A stretch of 64,000 nt of DNA. Origin: Bactrocera neohumeralis (lineage: Eukaryota > Arthropoda > Insecta > Diptera > Tephritidae). The translations under genes were made by a program, and so were the position numbers. Below are positions 21,864 to 33,490 of the stretch, in pieces. The notes under the pieces were generated by a model. It ran no database searches, was not told the origin of the DNA, and worked only from the letters and a program-made list of their open reading frames with translations. Every line of letters begins with the position of its first letter. The first letter of the stretch is position 1. The DNA lies in NCBI RefSeq assembly GCF_024586455.1, contig NC_065919.1, positions 30,914,839 to 30,978,838 on the forward strand. The letters run 5' to 3'.

Positions 21864-23153
21864 CTATTCGAACTTCTTCATGATCGGGCAATGGAACGTC
21901 GGCTCCGTCGTCGTCGATTGGGGAATCGGGTTCGCCTTCTCCTGGCGTTGTGCATTCACTGTTGCTGTGTTGTGGTCGATCGTAACGTTGCGAAACCTTC
22001 TGTAATCCACCGGTAGGCAGCCTGTTTTCTCTCCGCAAATGCGACACGGCACTCCTCGTCGTACCAGCTGTTCTTTTGACACTTTCCGAAAACCAATGGT
22101 TTCGGTTGCAGCTGGACGGAAGGAGTTTGAAATTCCGTCCCACAGTTCCCTTATATCGAGTTGTTGACGAGTGCTCTCAGAGAGCAGGAGTGCAAGCCGA
22201 GTAGAAAATCGTTCGGCAGTCTGTTGTGATTGCAGCTTTTCGACGTCGAACCTTCCTTGTGTTTGTTGATGTGCGTTTTTTGCTGCGCAGAGGCGGGTGC
22301 GAATCTTGGCTGCAACCAGATAGTGGTCCGAGTCTATGTTAGGACCTCGGAGCGCACGCACATCTAAAACACTGGAGACGTGTCTTCCGTCTATCACAAC
22401 ATGATCGATCTGGTTGGTAGTTTTTCGATCCGGAGACAGCCAGGTAGCTTGATGAATCTTTTTGTGCTGGAATCTAGTACTACAGATAACCATATTTCGG
22501 GCCCCGGGGAAGTCGATCAGCCTCAACCCATTTGGGGATGTTTCCTCGTGGGAGCTGAACTTACCGACCGTAGTGCCAAAGATACCTTCTTTGCCCACCC
22601 TGGCATTAAAGTCGCCAAGCACGATTTTGACATCGTGGCGGGGGCATCTCTCATAAGTGCGTTCCAAGCACTCATAAAAGGCATCTTTGGTCACATCGTC
22701 CTTCTCATCCGTCGGGGCGTGGGCGCAGATCAGCGATATGTTGAAGAACCTCGCTTTGATGCGGATTGTGGCTAGACGTTCATTCACCGGAGTGAATGAT
22801 AGTACTCGGAGACGGAGTCTCTCTCCCACCACGAATCCCACACCAAACTTGCGCTCCTTTATATGGCCACTGTAGTAAATGCCACAAGGACCTTCTCGTC
22901 TCTGTCCTTGTCCCGTCCATCGCATTTCTTGGACGGCGGTGATGTCAGCCTTTATTTTCACGAGGACATCAACCAGCTGGACAGCGGCACCTTCCCAATT
23001 AAGGGACCGGACATTCCAGGTGCATGCCCTCAATTCGTAGTCCTTATTTCGTTTGCCATGGTCGTCATCAAAAGAGGGGTTTCTCATCCGAGGCTGTTTG
23101 TCATTTTTCATTGGGGTAGGCTTTTTACGTGGCGGGTCCCAAACCCAGCGCAC
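21864..23153 (-). pseudogene. RTE copy B: endonuclease (EEP) reading frame
   Basis: The frame is about 429 codons. It contains the landmarks of an apurinic/apyrimidinic endonuclease-like domain in order: TWNVRSLN, VQEMRW, CAHAPTDEKDD, VLGDFNARVGKEG, NQIDHVVIDGRH and NIDSDHYLVAAKI. These hold the Asn, Glu, Asp/Asn and Asp-His positions expected for catalysis, so this domain is still intact. After about residue 355 (IGFRK) the frame slips into out-of-frame sequence with Gln- and Arg-rich nonsense. In flies such frames are often misnamed craniofacial development protein 2-like. It is an element-derived frame, not a host gene. Confidence 0.85.
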
Positions 23154-23295
23154 AACCCTATGCAGGGGATGTTTCGCCTTCTCACTTTAGCTCGCCTTCG
23201 AACGGATGTTCTTAGGCTACCCAGAGGATACTTGGTCAAAGACCGGAAGTAGTGAGCTGCTTGAGTCATGTGTAAAAGAATCGTTTCTGACCACT

Positions 23296-24439
23296 TCTGA
23301 CCATTGTTCTACAAAAACAACAACAGCATAAACATGGAAACATTGTGTTGTTGGTAGAAAAGCCGAGCTGTGCCGAAAGAAACGAACAAGCGATCGCCGA
23401 TTGTCACCGCTTCGCTTGCTGCTCGAACATCTTCGCAGACAAGGTTGCGTAGATTCATATTGAGCAAGGTTGCGCAACCTTGAGCAAGGTTGCGTAAATT
23501 CATATTGAGCAAGGTTGCGCAACCTGAATCTATCGCAACCTTTTCCGAACTCGTATAAGAAGTATACATAACTTCAAAAAATGCAAAATAGTATTCCGTA
23601 GATGTACCTGTTTTCCAAAGAAGCTATTCACCTCAAGCACGTTTACGATGTAAATTTTGAAACCCGTCTTAGTCCACACACCTTGTTGAATGGCATCAAT
23701 GCTCGATAATTAGAAAAACTTTCATCAAATATTTGCATTGCTTTGAGAATATTTTGTAATTTACCCGTTTCTGTTTAAAGTGGTGAACGATCGTTTAGTG
23801 CTTTAGCAAGGGCTCGTCACAGGGCATTATTTGGGGACAAGCTACACTGTGCTTATAGGCAGATTAAAGTTATGTCAACTGCATTTTGGTTGGAGTTTTG
23901 AAATTTGGCATTATGGTTTTCAACTCAACCTGTCAAGAAAAAATTTCGATTGAAGTGCTGTCAAACTTCAAATTTTCTTTCGGATTACAGTTTTCAACTC
24001 TGTGTCAGTGGGGTTGACTAGAGTACCAACTACTCATACTACCAAGCAGTTGTAATTGAACTGCGTTTGTTTAGGAAAAGTATTAACAAAAAAATGGATA
24101 AAAAGAACTATTTTATTCAAAAATGTGTGTATTTAAACTATTTTAGTCAATTATCAGTAAAAAATCCACGTAAACGTGATAAATGTGTTGAGTTCGTGGA
24201 GTAAAGTCACGAAACTGGAAAAAATAAAAGTTGGGAAGGTTTTCGAACATAAGAGTCGATACAATCTACTATTCCTGGGAATATGCTTTTTGAGTAAAAT
24301 TAAATTTCTGAAGGGTTTTGCTCCCAAATATTGTGTTCCTAATATGTATTTAAAAGCTGGTTTTATAAGAACCATATCGTATTTTACTTCAGTTAAAATC
24401 ATTAAAAATACATTCTTGATAACTATTGACAGCAAGGAA
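23296..24439. other. Intergenic sequence right of RTE copy B
   Basis: It contains the 23437-23545 tandem repeat and AT-rich sequence after 23580. A 36-codon ATG frame at 24093-24203 and a 102-codon minus frame at 24154-24462 show no recognisable product. The minus frame lies at the edge of the dispersed repeat at 24440 and may belong to it. Confidence 0.4.
23437..23545. repeat. Tandem repeat, about 43-bp unit, with internal inverted core
   Basis: Two full units and a partial third of roughly AAGGTTGCGTAGATTCATAT followed by TGAGCAAGGTTGCGCAACCT. GCAAGGTTGCGCAACCTTG is nearly palindromic and could form short hairpins. It is GC-richer than its surroundings. Confidence 0.7.
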
Positions 24440-24870
24440 AGTTGATGTTGACGTTCCTGCATTTCATTTAGTAAAAATCAAAACGATTTCTTATTTAAAC
24501 CAGAATAATTTGTGAATCTGCAATAAACATTTGTCAAAAGCCATTTATTTGACAGTAAAACTTTGGCTTACTTGCTGTTAGGAAGTTCGAATGGATTTCA
24601 GTGATTTTCTTATGCCCAGCAAATCAGTTTTGATCCTAACATCTTTGTCATCGTAGTTTAAATCAAAACTAATGCCCATTTTAATAATCGCCCATCGTGA
24701 ACAAACACTTAATTGAATGGTTTAGATTTTTCGTTTAAAAATTTTCATCTGTCTAATTATCCGTCAAATATTCATTTTTTAGATTGACAACACCAATGAG
24801 ACTTCGCCTGAAAATAATTGAAATTCGTAATATCAAAAAGGAGGTGGGTTGATCTGAAGTTGAATGGTCG
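24440..24870 (-). repeat. Unnamed dispersed repeat, copy 2 (inverted relative to 11190-11790)
   Basis: The reverse complement of this segment follows 11190-11790 block by block, including GTTTTGATTTAAACTACGA, TTTTTAAACGAAAAATC and CAAGTAAGCCAAAG. It lacks the extra segment of about 150 bases seen in copy 1. Copy 2 is the shorter and possibly more basic form. Divergence appears to be about 25-30%, judged by eye. Confidence 0.6.
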
Positions 24871-25057
24871 ATAATGTGTTAAATGGGATGTTTTTGTCTT
24901 CCTATTAACTGTCCACTCATGCTATCTCTATATTTATGTATATATTCCGATATAATCTGAAATAATATTTTTGACTGATTTACAGATTTTTGATTTCATA
25001 CAAAAAAATTTGTTTCACCCAGCATCAACAAGAAAGCAAATTTCATACAAATGTGAT

Positions 25058-25330
25058 GGATCTACGGCGACATGGATATAGTTAAGAGCATAAAAATCCA
25101 ACGAATGCGCTGGTTAGGCCATGTCTTTCTCATGGAAGATGGTGCTCCAACGAAATGCTCCTTCGACTCGAGACCCATGGGTGGAAAACGGAAGCAAAGA
25201 CGCCCAGACATTCAATGGAAGGAACAAGTACATAAGGCCTTGTCTGAACTAGGGATGTGAACTGACGTAACCTCGCAAAGGATGGAGGCAACTGGCGAAG
25301 TTTTTTGTTCTTGGCACAGACCGACCCACG
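25058..25330 (+). mobile_element. 3' fragment of a second RTE-like non-LTR family
   Basis: An open frame from 25072 reads DIVKSIKIQRMRWLGHVFLM, then KRKQRRPDIQWKEQVHKALS. This is the conserved C-terminal region after the reverse transcriptase. It is too different from copies A-E to be the same family (ME-DGAPTK instead of MDENTPALK). After a stop, LAKDGGNWR-type codons continue in another frame, as expected for the family end. Confidence 0.7.
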
Positions 25331-28300
25331 GTTGTAGTGCCAATGAAAAAGAGAGAAATGAGTGAGCAAAGCATTGAAGTAGTAAGTGGTATAGCTAATA
25401 CACCTCCTCCTCCACCTTTTTAACCCTGAGCCCGGTTTTCCCTTCTGCGGCCTTATATGTACATATGTATGTATGCTAACACGTTGGTCTATGTAGTATT
25501 TCACATATGAAAATATGTGTATATATTTACGCAAAAATTACTGATATACATATATACATACATACTTACATATGTATTTAGTTACTGCAATTCCAACATT
25601 CAAAGTTTTAACTTGCATGAACATGAACACACAAACGTGCATGTGTGTATAGTATATTATACATAGATGCTGCAGTGCAATATATTTTGTTATTGCACTG
25701 CCAGAAATTTGACCACATGCTTTTTTGCTTGCGATATGCACTTATCCGCATACTTTGGTTCGGATTCCACGGAATTTTGTCGTGTTTCGTATTTCTCTAA
25801 CAATTCCATAATCACCCCTGCTGCTACTGTTGCAGACATTGTCTTCTTCTGACACGGTATTAAAGTTTAAATTTCATGCCTAAATTAGTTAACCTCTGGA
25901 AAAGTTGAACTCATTCGCAGTATGTGTTTCGAGACTTTATCCTGATCACTTCTCCTTGCCACCGTGTAACGTGGGATTTGTGCTCTCGTCATTTTTCTTA
26001 CTAGGAGGTAAACAATTCTTTGTGAATGTGACTTTCGTATGCTGATGAACTGATGAATGAGAACTCGTTTTTTACTTGTATACTAAAAAAATGAAGGAAA
26101 CAGCTTTCCAAACTTTCAATGTAATGTAAACAATCGTGTCTGACGAAGCATTATATTTTTCTGTCAAAAACTCTAAAGAGCAAGAAAAACGTTAACTTCG
26201 GTTGTATTTATGTATATAATACTCATCATAAATAAAAAATTTTTAATACAAGCACTTGATTCCGATCATTCAGTTTGTATGACAGCTACATGCTTAAGTG
26301 CTCCGATATCGAAGGTTCGGGCAGTAATCTCAAATTCTAAGTATATTTTGGTATATGGATACACCAGGAAAAAGTTTAGAGAATGCCCAGCTTTCCTACG
26401 CACGAAAGGAAAATAATCAAGATATCACTGGCTAATGAAACACAGTATTACATAAGATATTAGGAGACTGCGCACCAAACTTACCTGGTTTTAGGACCAC
26501 TGTTTTAGTCTTCAAAAATAGAAGCAAACTCGCAGAAAAGCGTATCAACATACCGGCTCATGATTATTATATGGAATAGCAATAATTTGGAATAGCAATT
26601 TGGATTAACTTTGATCTTTGGTCAAATAAATTCAATAACGTTCAGCAATACTTATGTTTATTTATTGAAGTATCATGGAATAAATTCCTGTTAATTTCGA
26701 AAATCTTGGCTTTACCGGCCGACTATTATGTTTCCGAAAGCTTTGGTCGACTTTCACCGAGCGATTATCAGTCAGCAGACCTCTGATTAGACTGAGGTGT
26801 GTAATGATGTATATATGTTTCATTGATTGTCGCTTTCTCTTTTAGTTTCATGAGTGCCGGATCTTGTGTGTCGAACATATGGGTCTTTTTTGATTAATTA
26901 TCAAAAACACAGCATCCATCGTGGGCAATATTAACCAAAAATCAAATTAAAGATGCGTAACTTTAAGACCAATAACTTGAGAGCGATAGCTTGTATGGCA
27001 TGAATTTCTGTCAGTATTTCACCCGAGCCCACAGTTCTTAGGGGAGGCTCGGTGTTCTGAAACAATGTTTCGCAGATTTTTTTCTTCAACCATTTCATCC
27101 TCCTGCTTGGATCTACTGATATATACATATATCTAAATTCGAACTATAGTATATCCACTGGTTCGGTAATACCTCGGCGACTTGCTGGGGCTCCCACATC
27201 CGATCTGATTAGAGAACTCGTCAGTACTTACGCCGCATATTTACATACGCATATGTTGCAGTGGGCTCTTTAAGTTATATTTTTTTCGTTTCTTTTCGCT
27301 GGCAAAGAGGGTTTTCCACTCTTCTCGTAGTTTCCATTGTCCAAATGCATATAGAATATATGTGTATGTTTATGTAAGACTACTTATATAAGTGCGCTTA
27401 GTGTGGCAAATGTGTCATTAGGCATGTTTCAATGTTTCATGCCCTCTTGTCATGCACAAATAATTATAATTTAATACACTTGCCGTCCAACCCTCGCCTG
27501 TTTCGCGGCTGTGAGCCTGCCGCTCCCTGCTGTGTGTTTCTCAGAGCAACAATTTAATGCGTGCGCTTATGTATTTTTGCATGCGGACGTGTCATCTGCA
27601 CTCTGGAGAATTGTTCGCGTCCGCTTTTGTGCAACGAACGTCGTCGAGAATAGCGACGTGTGCTTGGCCTGAATTTTTAACTTCAGCCGTTTGCGGACTT
27701 TGGCAACGTCATTGTATGGATTTTTAATGACCTCGCTGTTCTTGTTCCCCAAGCATTTTGTTGCTTTACTTCAGTCTTTTTACCCAGGCTACAATGTCTT
27801 GCTTGCACCTATTTTAATTAACGGTAATTAGTAAAGTAAAGTTGACAGTTGCACAAGAAAACCATGTTCTTTTGCAATAACAACAATGTTGAGTCTCTAT
27901 TTTGAGGTATTATATTCCATACAATTCGTATTTGAGCTCCGATCGAAATGTGCACAGTCCAAGAACGACTGTAAATTTTTGTCATTTACTTTGATTCCCT
28001 CTGCCGGTGACATGCTGACTCATCTAATTTAAATTAGTGGAGGGTCATCTTTGCCTATCACAAAATTTATTTGATGGTATTTTTATCTGGATCTTTTATT
28101 AAAGTTAATGAATTTACAAAAATTAAAGTGAAGTCAGAAAAATCCATAAGATGTATTTCCCGGAAACTTTTATCATTACTTCAAAGGGGGGATAGTTCCG
28201 ATTTCCCACTTTAATTGAATTTTAATATTGCACACACCACTGAATTTAGTATGGGGAGAAAAAATTTGGAAGAAAAATGTGAATGTTTTAGACGTGGGAT

Positions 28301-31300
28301 CAACGACGAGCGGACGAATCCATGTCCGGATGAAAACAAGGTGCAGGATCGCGATTGTATATAGTTGAAGTTGTATGCGTTGGAATGCTGGTGTCGAATT
28401 TGGATGTAACTTCGTGCAGCCCTGTATAGAACGGAGTGTTTTGTGGAGGCTATCATCTAATCACTTTTGTTAGTTTAATATGTGGTGTATTAATGTGTGT
28501 TGTCTTCTTCGCTGTTGAGTGTGTTGGTGTCTTCGAGTAGGGGGATATCCATTGACCGTTCCTAGATATAGTGTGTCAGTTTTTTTGAGTGAAGTGGTGT
28601 GTATATAAATTGAGGTTTAGGATGGGAGAGCAATTTCAGTTCAATTTCATGCAAATTTGAAATATCATCGTTTCATAAATTTCATTATTTAAATAGAGTA
28701 ATTGGCGTTAGTATTCCTCCCTGGGTTGCATTGAACCTTCACACAGTTCATTCAAATTGACAATTTAAAAGTTAATATAGCTTCTCTGTGCTTTCTGCAG
28801 AATTAAAATTAATTGCACTCCCGGATTAATAAAAGTATCAAATTATAATTCCTGCTAAGATTGCCCCCAAGTAGAGTACACAAAAAAATTGAAAACTTCT
28901 AAGCGCCTATATGTATGCCCTTGTTGAAGTTACTTTAAATTATTAGCACCTCTAGATGTCGAAAACACTTTGGGGAAACATGTTAGTTACATTTAACTGC
29001 AGCCGACTTCAAATAACAGTAAGGACCGTAAGTATACGAGTAGTATACCGAGTTGTCAATTCACATTTGTTCCTCATTCCACTTCTACCGAACTTTGCTG
29101 GGCATATAAATATGTTTTTGAATGAAATCAGGCCGTCATTGGCGTTGTTGCGACATAAGAACCGGAAGCACAACAACAACGATAGCAAGAACCTTGTGCT
29201 GTGCTTTGCAATGGAAGTTTGCCGCGATTGGCATCGCTTGCGCAGCCGACGGGGCATACGGTTGAGACATTTTGGGTAGACCGACATTTTTATTTAATTC
29301 TATCTCACTGTGTGCACTTACAACAACAAAAACATGCAAACTTACACCTAAACGATTATTTCTCTTGGCGTGCACGCACTTATAAATTTATATATATTTG
29401 AATATGTACTACATAATTATTCCGGCGTAAACGTGGCACTGGTAATACTATATCTATGATCTTCGAAAATACAAATCTACATATATGTACATACATATGC
29501 ATATACGTAGGTATGGTTTCACAACAACCTCGGGCTGTAATCTCAACAGGATACTTTAATATCCTGTCCGCATGCTGCCTGCCTGCCTGTCTGGTGGCTC
29601 CTTGCCACAGTGTGCTTGGCATTAAATTGAAAATATTGAAATGGGGAACGCAATCTGAGCAGTGTGCGGGCAGCAACAACCATGTAGCGCAAACGATTTT
29701 AGCTGCACACTTGGCGCGTTGTACGCCCACTTCTCGTTCGCTTAATTTTTCCCTTCCAATTAAAGCGACGCCTCAGTGAGTTTGTCCGTCTGATTTGTGT
29801 TGTTGGCTCGCCTCGATTGCATCGCAATCCTTCCACTGCCTCTTCACAATTACAAATATTACTTTCTCTCCTCTTCTTGTTCAACCACTTCTCCCACTTC
29901 TAGGGACAAAGGCATGTTGTGCCAAAAATTATAAATTTCTTTTCATTTTAATGCATTCCGCTATTGTTCTCCCTGCTGCCACGCTGCCGTTGGGATTGTT
30001 GTGTCAGCTGTTGTTCGTTGCCGCCTTGTTTTTGTTGCAGCTGATGTCGCCTCTGCCGATTTGTGCATCGTGGAGTAGAAATTTAATTACATTTTATTAA
30101 GCTGAAATTAAAAAGTTTCGTTTTTACGCATTCAAAGGCAATTTGGATTTTATGACGCCACTGCGACGTGTTGGCATTCCTCTTTTCTCACTTTTTCGTG
30201 TTTTGGACTTTGTTAAGGGCAACTGAGTTGCCGTGTTACCAAGTGCAAGTGGATGGGAATTCCTTAATGACCGTCTTATAAGACGATAAAAAGAATAGAA
30301 TTATTACTAGACCCTTTTTGGAAATCTGATTATTTTCAAATTACCAAGTATACTCAAATGGCGAGCGTATTTGAAGAATATACTAACTAGCTTGCGCCAA
30401 ACATTATATTTTTCGCAATAGTTTGCAGAGTGTAGAATAGTGTTGTGCATAGTAGATGACAAGACGACTTGAATTCCGTGCTACTGTTTGTCTGATAGGC
30501 GGGATGGTTAAAATCGGGTCAATATTTTCCAATTCGTCCATTTGGGGATACAGCTAAGATAAATATTATAACTTCCGGGTGACTTAATGCCACATCTTAT
30601 AATAGTAATTGGCCAATCCCAAATAGAAACTCACTTTCCTATTACGAACTAAGAGGGATACCCCATAATTCAGACAAAATGGAAAGGGATGAATAAACCC
30701 TCTGTTATACGCTCATCTTCGTAATGTGGGAAGTGTCAGAATACCCTCACCAACACTACCCTAAGCCAAGGAGTCGAGACTGATGGTTGGATGGTCAGCG
30801 CGCGGTAATTGAGTAATTGGTTGCGAACGGTCTCCTCCGATACCCGGACGAGGTCGGAGGTAACTAATACCTTCTGGCAGCATACCGGCTCTACGGACAA
30901 ATGGACCAAACCTTTCCGGATTACTGGTGGGACTAAACACAAAAACAAAACAACTACAACACAGTCTGCTGGCGGTTCAGTCGATGAAAAGGAGATAAAG
31001 CGACAGACACTGGTGGTGGAGAAGTATGAGAGTTACTTGAAAAGAGAGTAATGGGAAACTGCGGTAGTGACCACCTAAACAAATTCGGAGAAAAGAAATC
31101 GCTCCCACAACGAAACGTTGGAAACTCTGGCCGAAAAACTCTAGCATAGGGGAGTAGAAAAAAGCAGCACAACAACAGTTAGACACTTTTGCGATGTGGC
31201 AAAGGCAGTACCTTGCGTCTTTAATAGACGAAAACTCTACATCATCTAACGCCTTACAGCAAAGAGGGGCTTTGACCCCTCTGAAATCTTTTGAGGTTGC

Positions 31301-32119
31301 AAGCTACATAAGTGCGCGGACCAGGCCTCTTTGAACCTTGGAGGGTAGACAGCCTCAAATTGAAGCTCATACCTGCTAAGGATATCCAAAATTAGTTAGC
31401 CCCTCAAGAGAAGCCGACTGACAGCTTAGTTTTTAAAGGCAAAAACAAAAGGATATATTTTTATTTTTTGTTTGCGGCGACATGAGTAATATAATTTTAT
31501 TAAATTTAAGAACATATTATTGTACAACTTTTGAAGTATATTAAAAAAAAATTTTCAATGAAAAATGTTAATAAATAAGCCTGTGACGGTGAATCTCTAG
31601 CAGCGCCTTAAAAAAAAGTGGTTTAGCAGTGAATATTATAACTCGTTACCGGTTCATCTGAAACAAACAAATTTATAAGCGTTTTAAAGGAGATGTATTT
31701 CTCGAGGTAATCAGAACGAGCTTTTTTATATTTTTTGCAGCACTGGGAAGTAAAGAGCGCGATTTTAGCTAAAACAATCGCAGTTAATTTGTTAACAAAA
31801 AATTGTAAAAAAAATGAAAAAAACTCCATCTGATTACCTGTTCTTTTATGTGAAGAGGTAATGTTCAAATTTTCAAAAGGATTGGTTCAGTAGATTTTGA
31901 GTTCTAATGTTCATGAACTTCAAAAATAACGTTTTCGGGAAAATTGATTTGAAGTTTCAAAGTCAGGTATCACGGTCGGTCGTTAAACGCTGTAACTCCG
32001 CTAGTATGACTGTAATTGACTTAAAATTTGCACATAATATTCTCGACATATTGGTCGTTCAGAAAAAAAATAAAAATAAATGCAAAAAAAATTTTAATTT
32101 TACCTTAGAGCTGAATACG
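25331..32119. other. Long gene-free stretch, 6.8 kb
   Basis: No exon or transposon domain could be supported. It holds a fragment of repeat Y (26180-26420) and CATA/TATG microsatellites (for example 25455-25580). It also has GC-richer, non-repetitive patches at about 27480-27780, 28250-28460 and 29030-30100, which look like ordinary fly intronic or regulatory DNA. A Gln/Lys-rich frame at 30809-31051 and following sequence to about 31420 could be a decayed gag, but this is weak. AT-rich sequence at 31550-32110 may be another unnamed element. Confidence 0.35.
26180..26420 (+). repeat. Interspersed repeat family Y, copy 2 (5' fragment)
   Basis: It shares AACGTTAACTTCGGTTG, TATAATACTCATCATAAAT, ACAAGCACTTGATTCCGATC and GTGCTCCGATATCGAA in the same order and orientation as copies 1 and 3. 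The 3' part with the CCGGGTATA-type end is missing. Confidence 0.55.
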
Positions 32120-32610
32120 CAGTTTGAACAAATAGCTCAGAACAGATGGAATCCTACAACCCAATGTAAGATAGCTAAACAGATATGGTCAAAATATGAC
32201 AAAAAAGAACAAATGACTTATTAAGTAGGTCCATGAAAAGCATACTTATATAGACTCACAGGTACTATAACGGGGCATTGGCTATTTGGAGAGCACGCGT
32301 TAAAAATGGGAATGCTTCATAACGATATTTGTCGCAACTGCAAAGGCGAGGGTAGTACGGACACGCTACTATACTTCCTCTGCGAATGCCCAGATCTATC
32401 ACAATCCCGATATAGAACTCTTGGAACCCATCAGGTACCAAACCTGACCTAAGTAGTAACATTGAGGGTACCAAATGGTTTGCACATAACAATGAAACGA
32501 AAGGTCTTACGAATAGTGTATCATAATGGCTGTTTAGCGCTAACTGCCTACCTACCAACCTTACACCGCATTTATTGCTCAATATGTAGAAATATTAGTG
32601 AAATTAAGAA
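32120..32610 (+). mobile_element. C-terminal fragment of an RNase H-bearing non-LTR retrotransposon (R1/I/Jockey type)
   Basis: One frame reads NRWNPTTQCKIAKQIWSKYD. After a stop another gives TGTITGHWLFGEHALKMGM, then CRNCKGEGSTDTLLYFLCEC (zinc-knuckle-like Cys/His cluster), then PDLSQSRYRTLG. This is the tail that follows RNase H in these elements. It has at least one stop and a frame change and is inactive. A related fragment lies inverted at 36060-36800. Confidence 0.75.
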
Positions 32611-32639
32611 ATAATCTGTTTTCAATAATAGTATATCTT

Positions 32640-32740
32640 CTTGTCCAAATGTAAGAAATCAGGACAATACTTCCCTTAGTCACCAAATACCTAATATATG
32701 AATAACCGATTTACTTTATATCGTATATATGTGCAGTACT
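32640..32740 (+). repeat. Short fragment of repeat family X
   Basis: AAATCAGGACAATACTTCCC and the following CATATATGAATA-like and CGTATATATG blocks match 48905-49010 of the long family X copy. Confidence 0.4.
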
Positions 32741-33239
32741 AGTTTATTAATACACGTCTGGACAACGTGGTAACCAAAATCTAACTGACATGCTTAGCTT
32801 AGAATTTAATATCTTAAAGCTTATAGTAGCAGCTTATTTAGATAACGGTGATCGACAATGCTGATATCAATAGGTATTGCATTATTATGATAGCTTAATT
32901 AATGTATGTAAGAGAGAAAAAAGTACTGTAACTTATAGGACAACAATGTAAAGAATGTAAAGTAGAATGTAGGATAACTTGTCCTTTAGTTGTACTAATA
33001 TAAATGAGATTAGTATTAACCTATCAATGCATGAATTAAAAAAATTTAAAGATGTGTTGTGCAAGTCGCCACATACATTAATCAATCTATTTCTTAATGA
33101 AATTCATAGAAACTATATTTCTGGTAATAATATTCTAATACCAAAACTGGGTGGAATCTGATCAAAATAATCCCTTCCGCCCATATACTTATATAGGAAC
33201 ATTTACAAGAATTTCGTATTGATCTACAGGTATACTATA

Positions 33240-33490
33240 TATAGAACTGTTCAAAGTAATGAAAATATTGCTGCCGTTCAGGCAAGTGTTGCTGCAGACA
33301 CCCATTTGTCAATTCCAAGACGTTTTCTAGAATTTGGATAGTCTCAAACCACATTTTCATCATCTTCTGAGCCAAAATTGCATTTGAGTGTTGCGGAAAA
33401 TAAACAAAACTATCGATTCTGGTGCGAAGAAAATCCACAAATTATTCATGAGCAACCATTACATTCACCTATTAGTGTATTTTTTTTTTT
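33240..33490 (+). mobile_element. Transposase fragment, Tc1/mariner (IS630) superfamily, internally deleted
   Basis: One frame reads NENIAAVQASVAADTHLSIP followed by RRFLEFG, the helix-turn-helix part. After a deletion and frame change it reads NKQNYRFWCEENPQIIHEQP, the segment just after the first catalytic Asp region. The catalytic triad is not preserved. The same family is present at 39735-40110. Confidence 0.7.

Larger units (their letters stand above)
20458..23295 (-). mobile_element. RTE-clade non-LTR retrotransposon, copy B, nearly complete but broken
   Basis: On the minus strand it carries a 5' leader, an apurinic-type endonuclease, a linker and a reverse transcriptase with its C-terminal region. 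The 5' end stops near 23295, about 75-80 bases short of the leaders of copies C and D. The 3' end is cut at 20458 inside the codons for the GISNW motif, so the normal 3' tail (TACGCCAGTAAAGAAG type) is absent. Frameshifts lie between 21536 and 21864, including a loss of about 23 bases in the segment after SSLLNIAYKVL-type sequence. RTE elements move by target-primed reverse transcription and normally keep the 3' end. Its loss here points to a later deletion. Confidence 0.88.

Noticed and set aside
22380..22775. Plus-strand frames inside RTE copy B (also 21022-21435 and 22863-23252)
   Set aside because: Antisense shadows of the endonuclease and reverse transcriptase reading frames.
24093..24462. 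Small ATG frame (36 codons) and opposite 102-codon frame
   Set aside because: No domain; overlaps the edge of a dispersed repeat; no promoter or splice evidence.
25755..25775. TTCGGATTCCA resembling a tRNA B box
   Set aside because: No matching A box or cloverleaf arms at the right distance.
30809..31420. Possible gag-like region
   Set aside because: Gln/Lys-rich frames with stops, but no zinc knuckle, protease or long terminal repeat was found.
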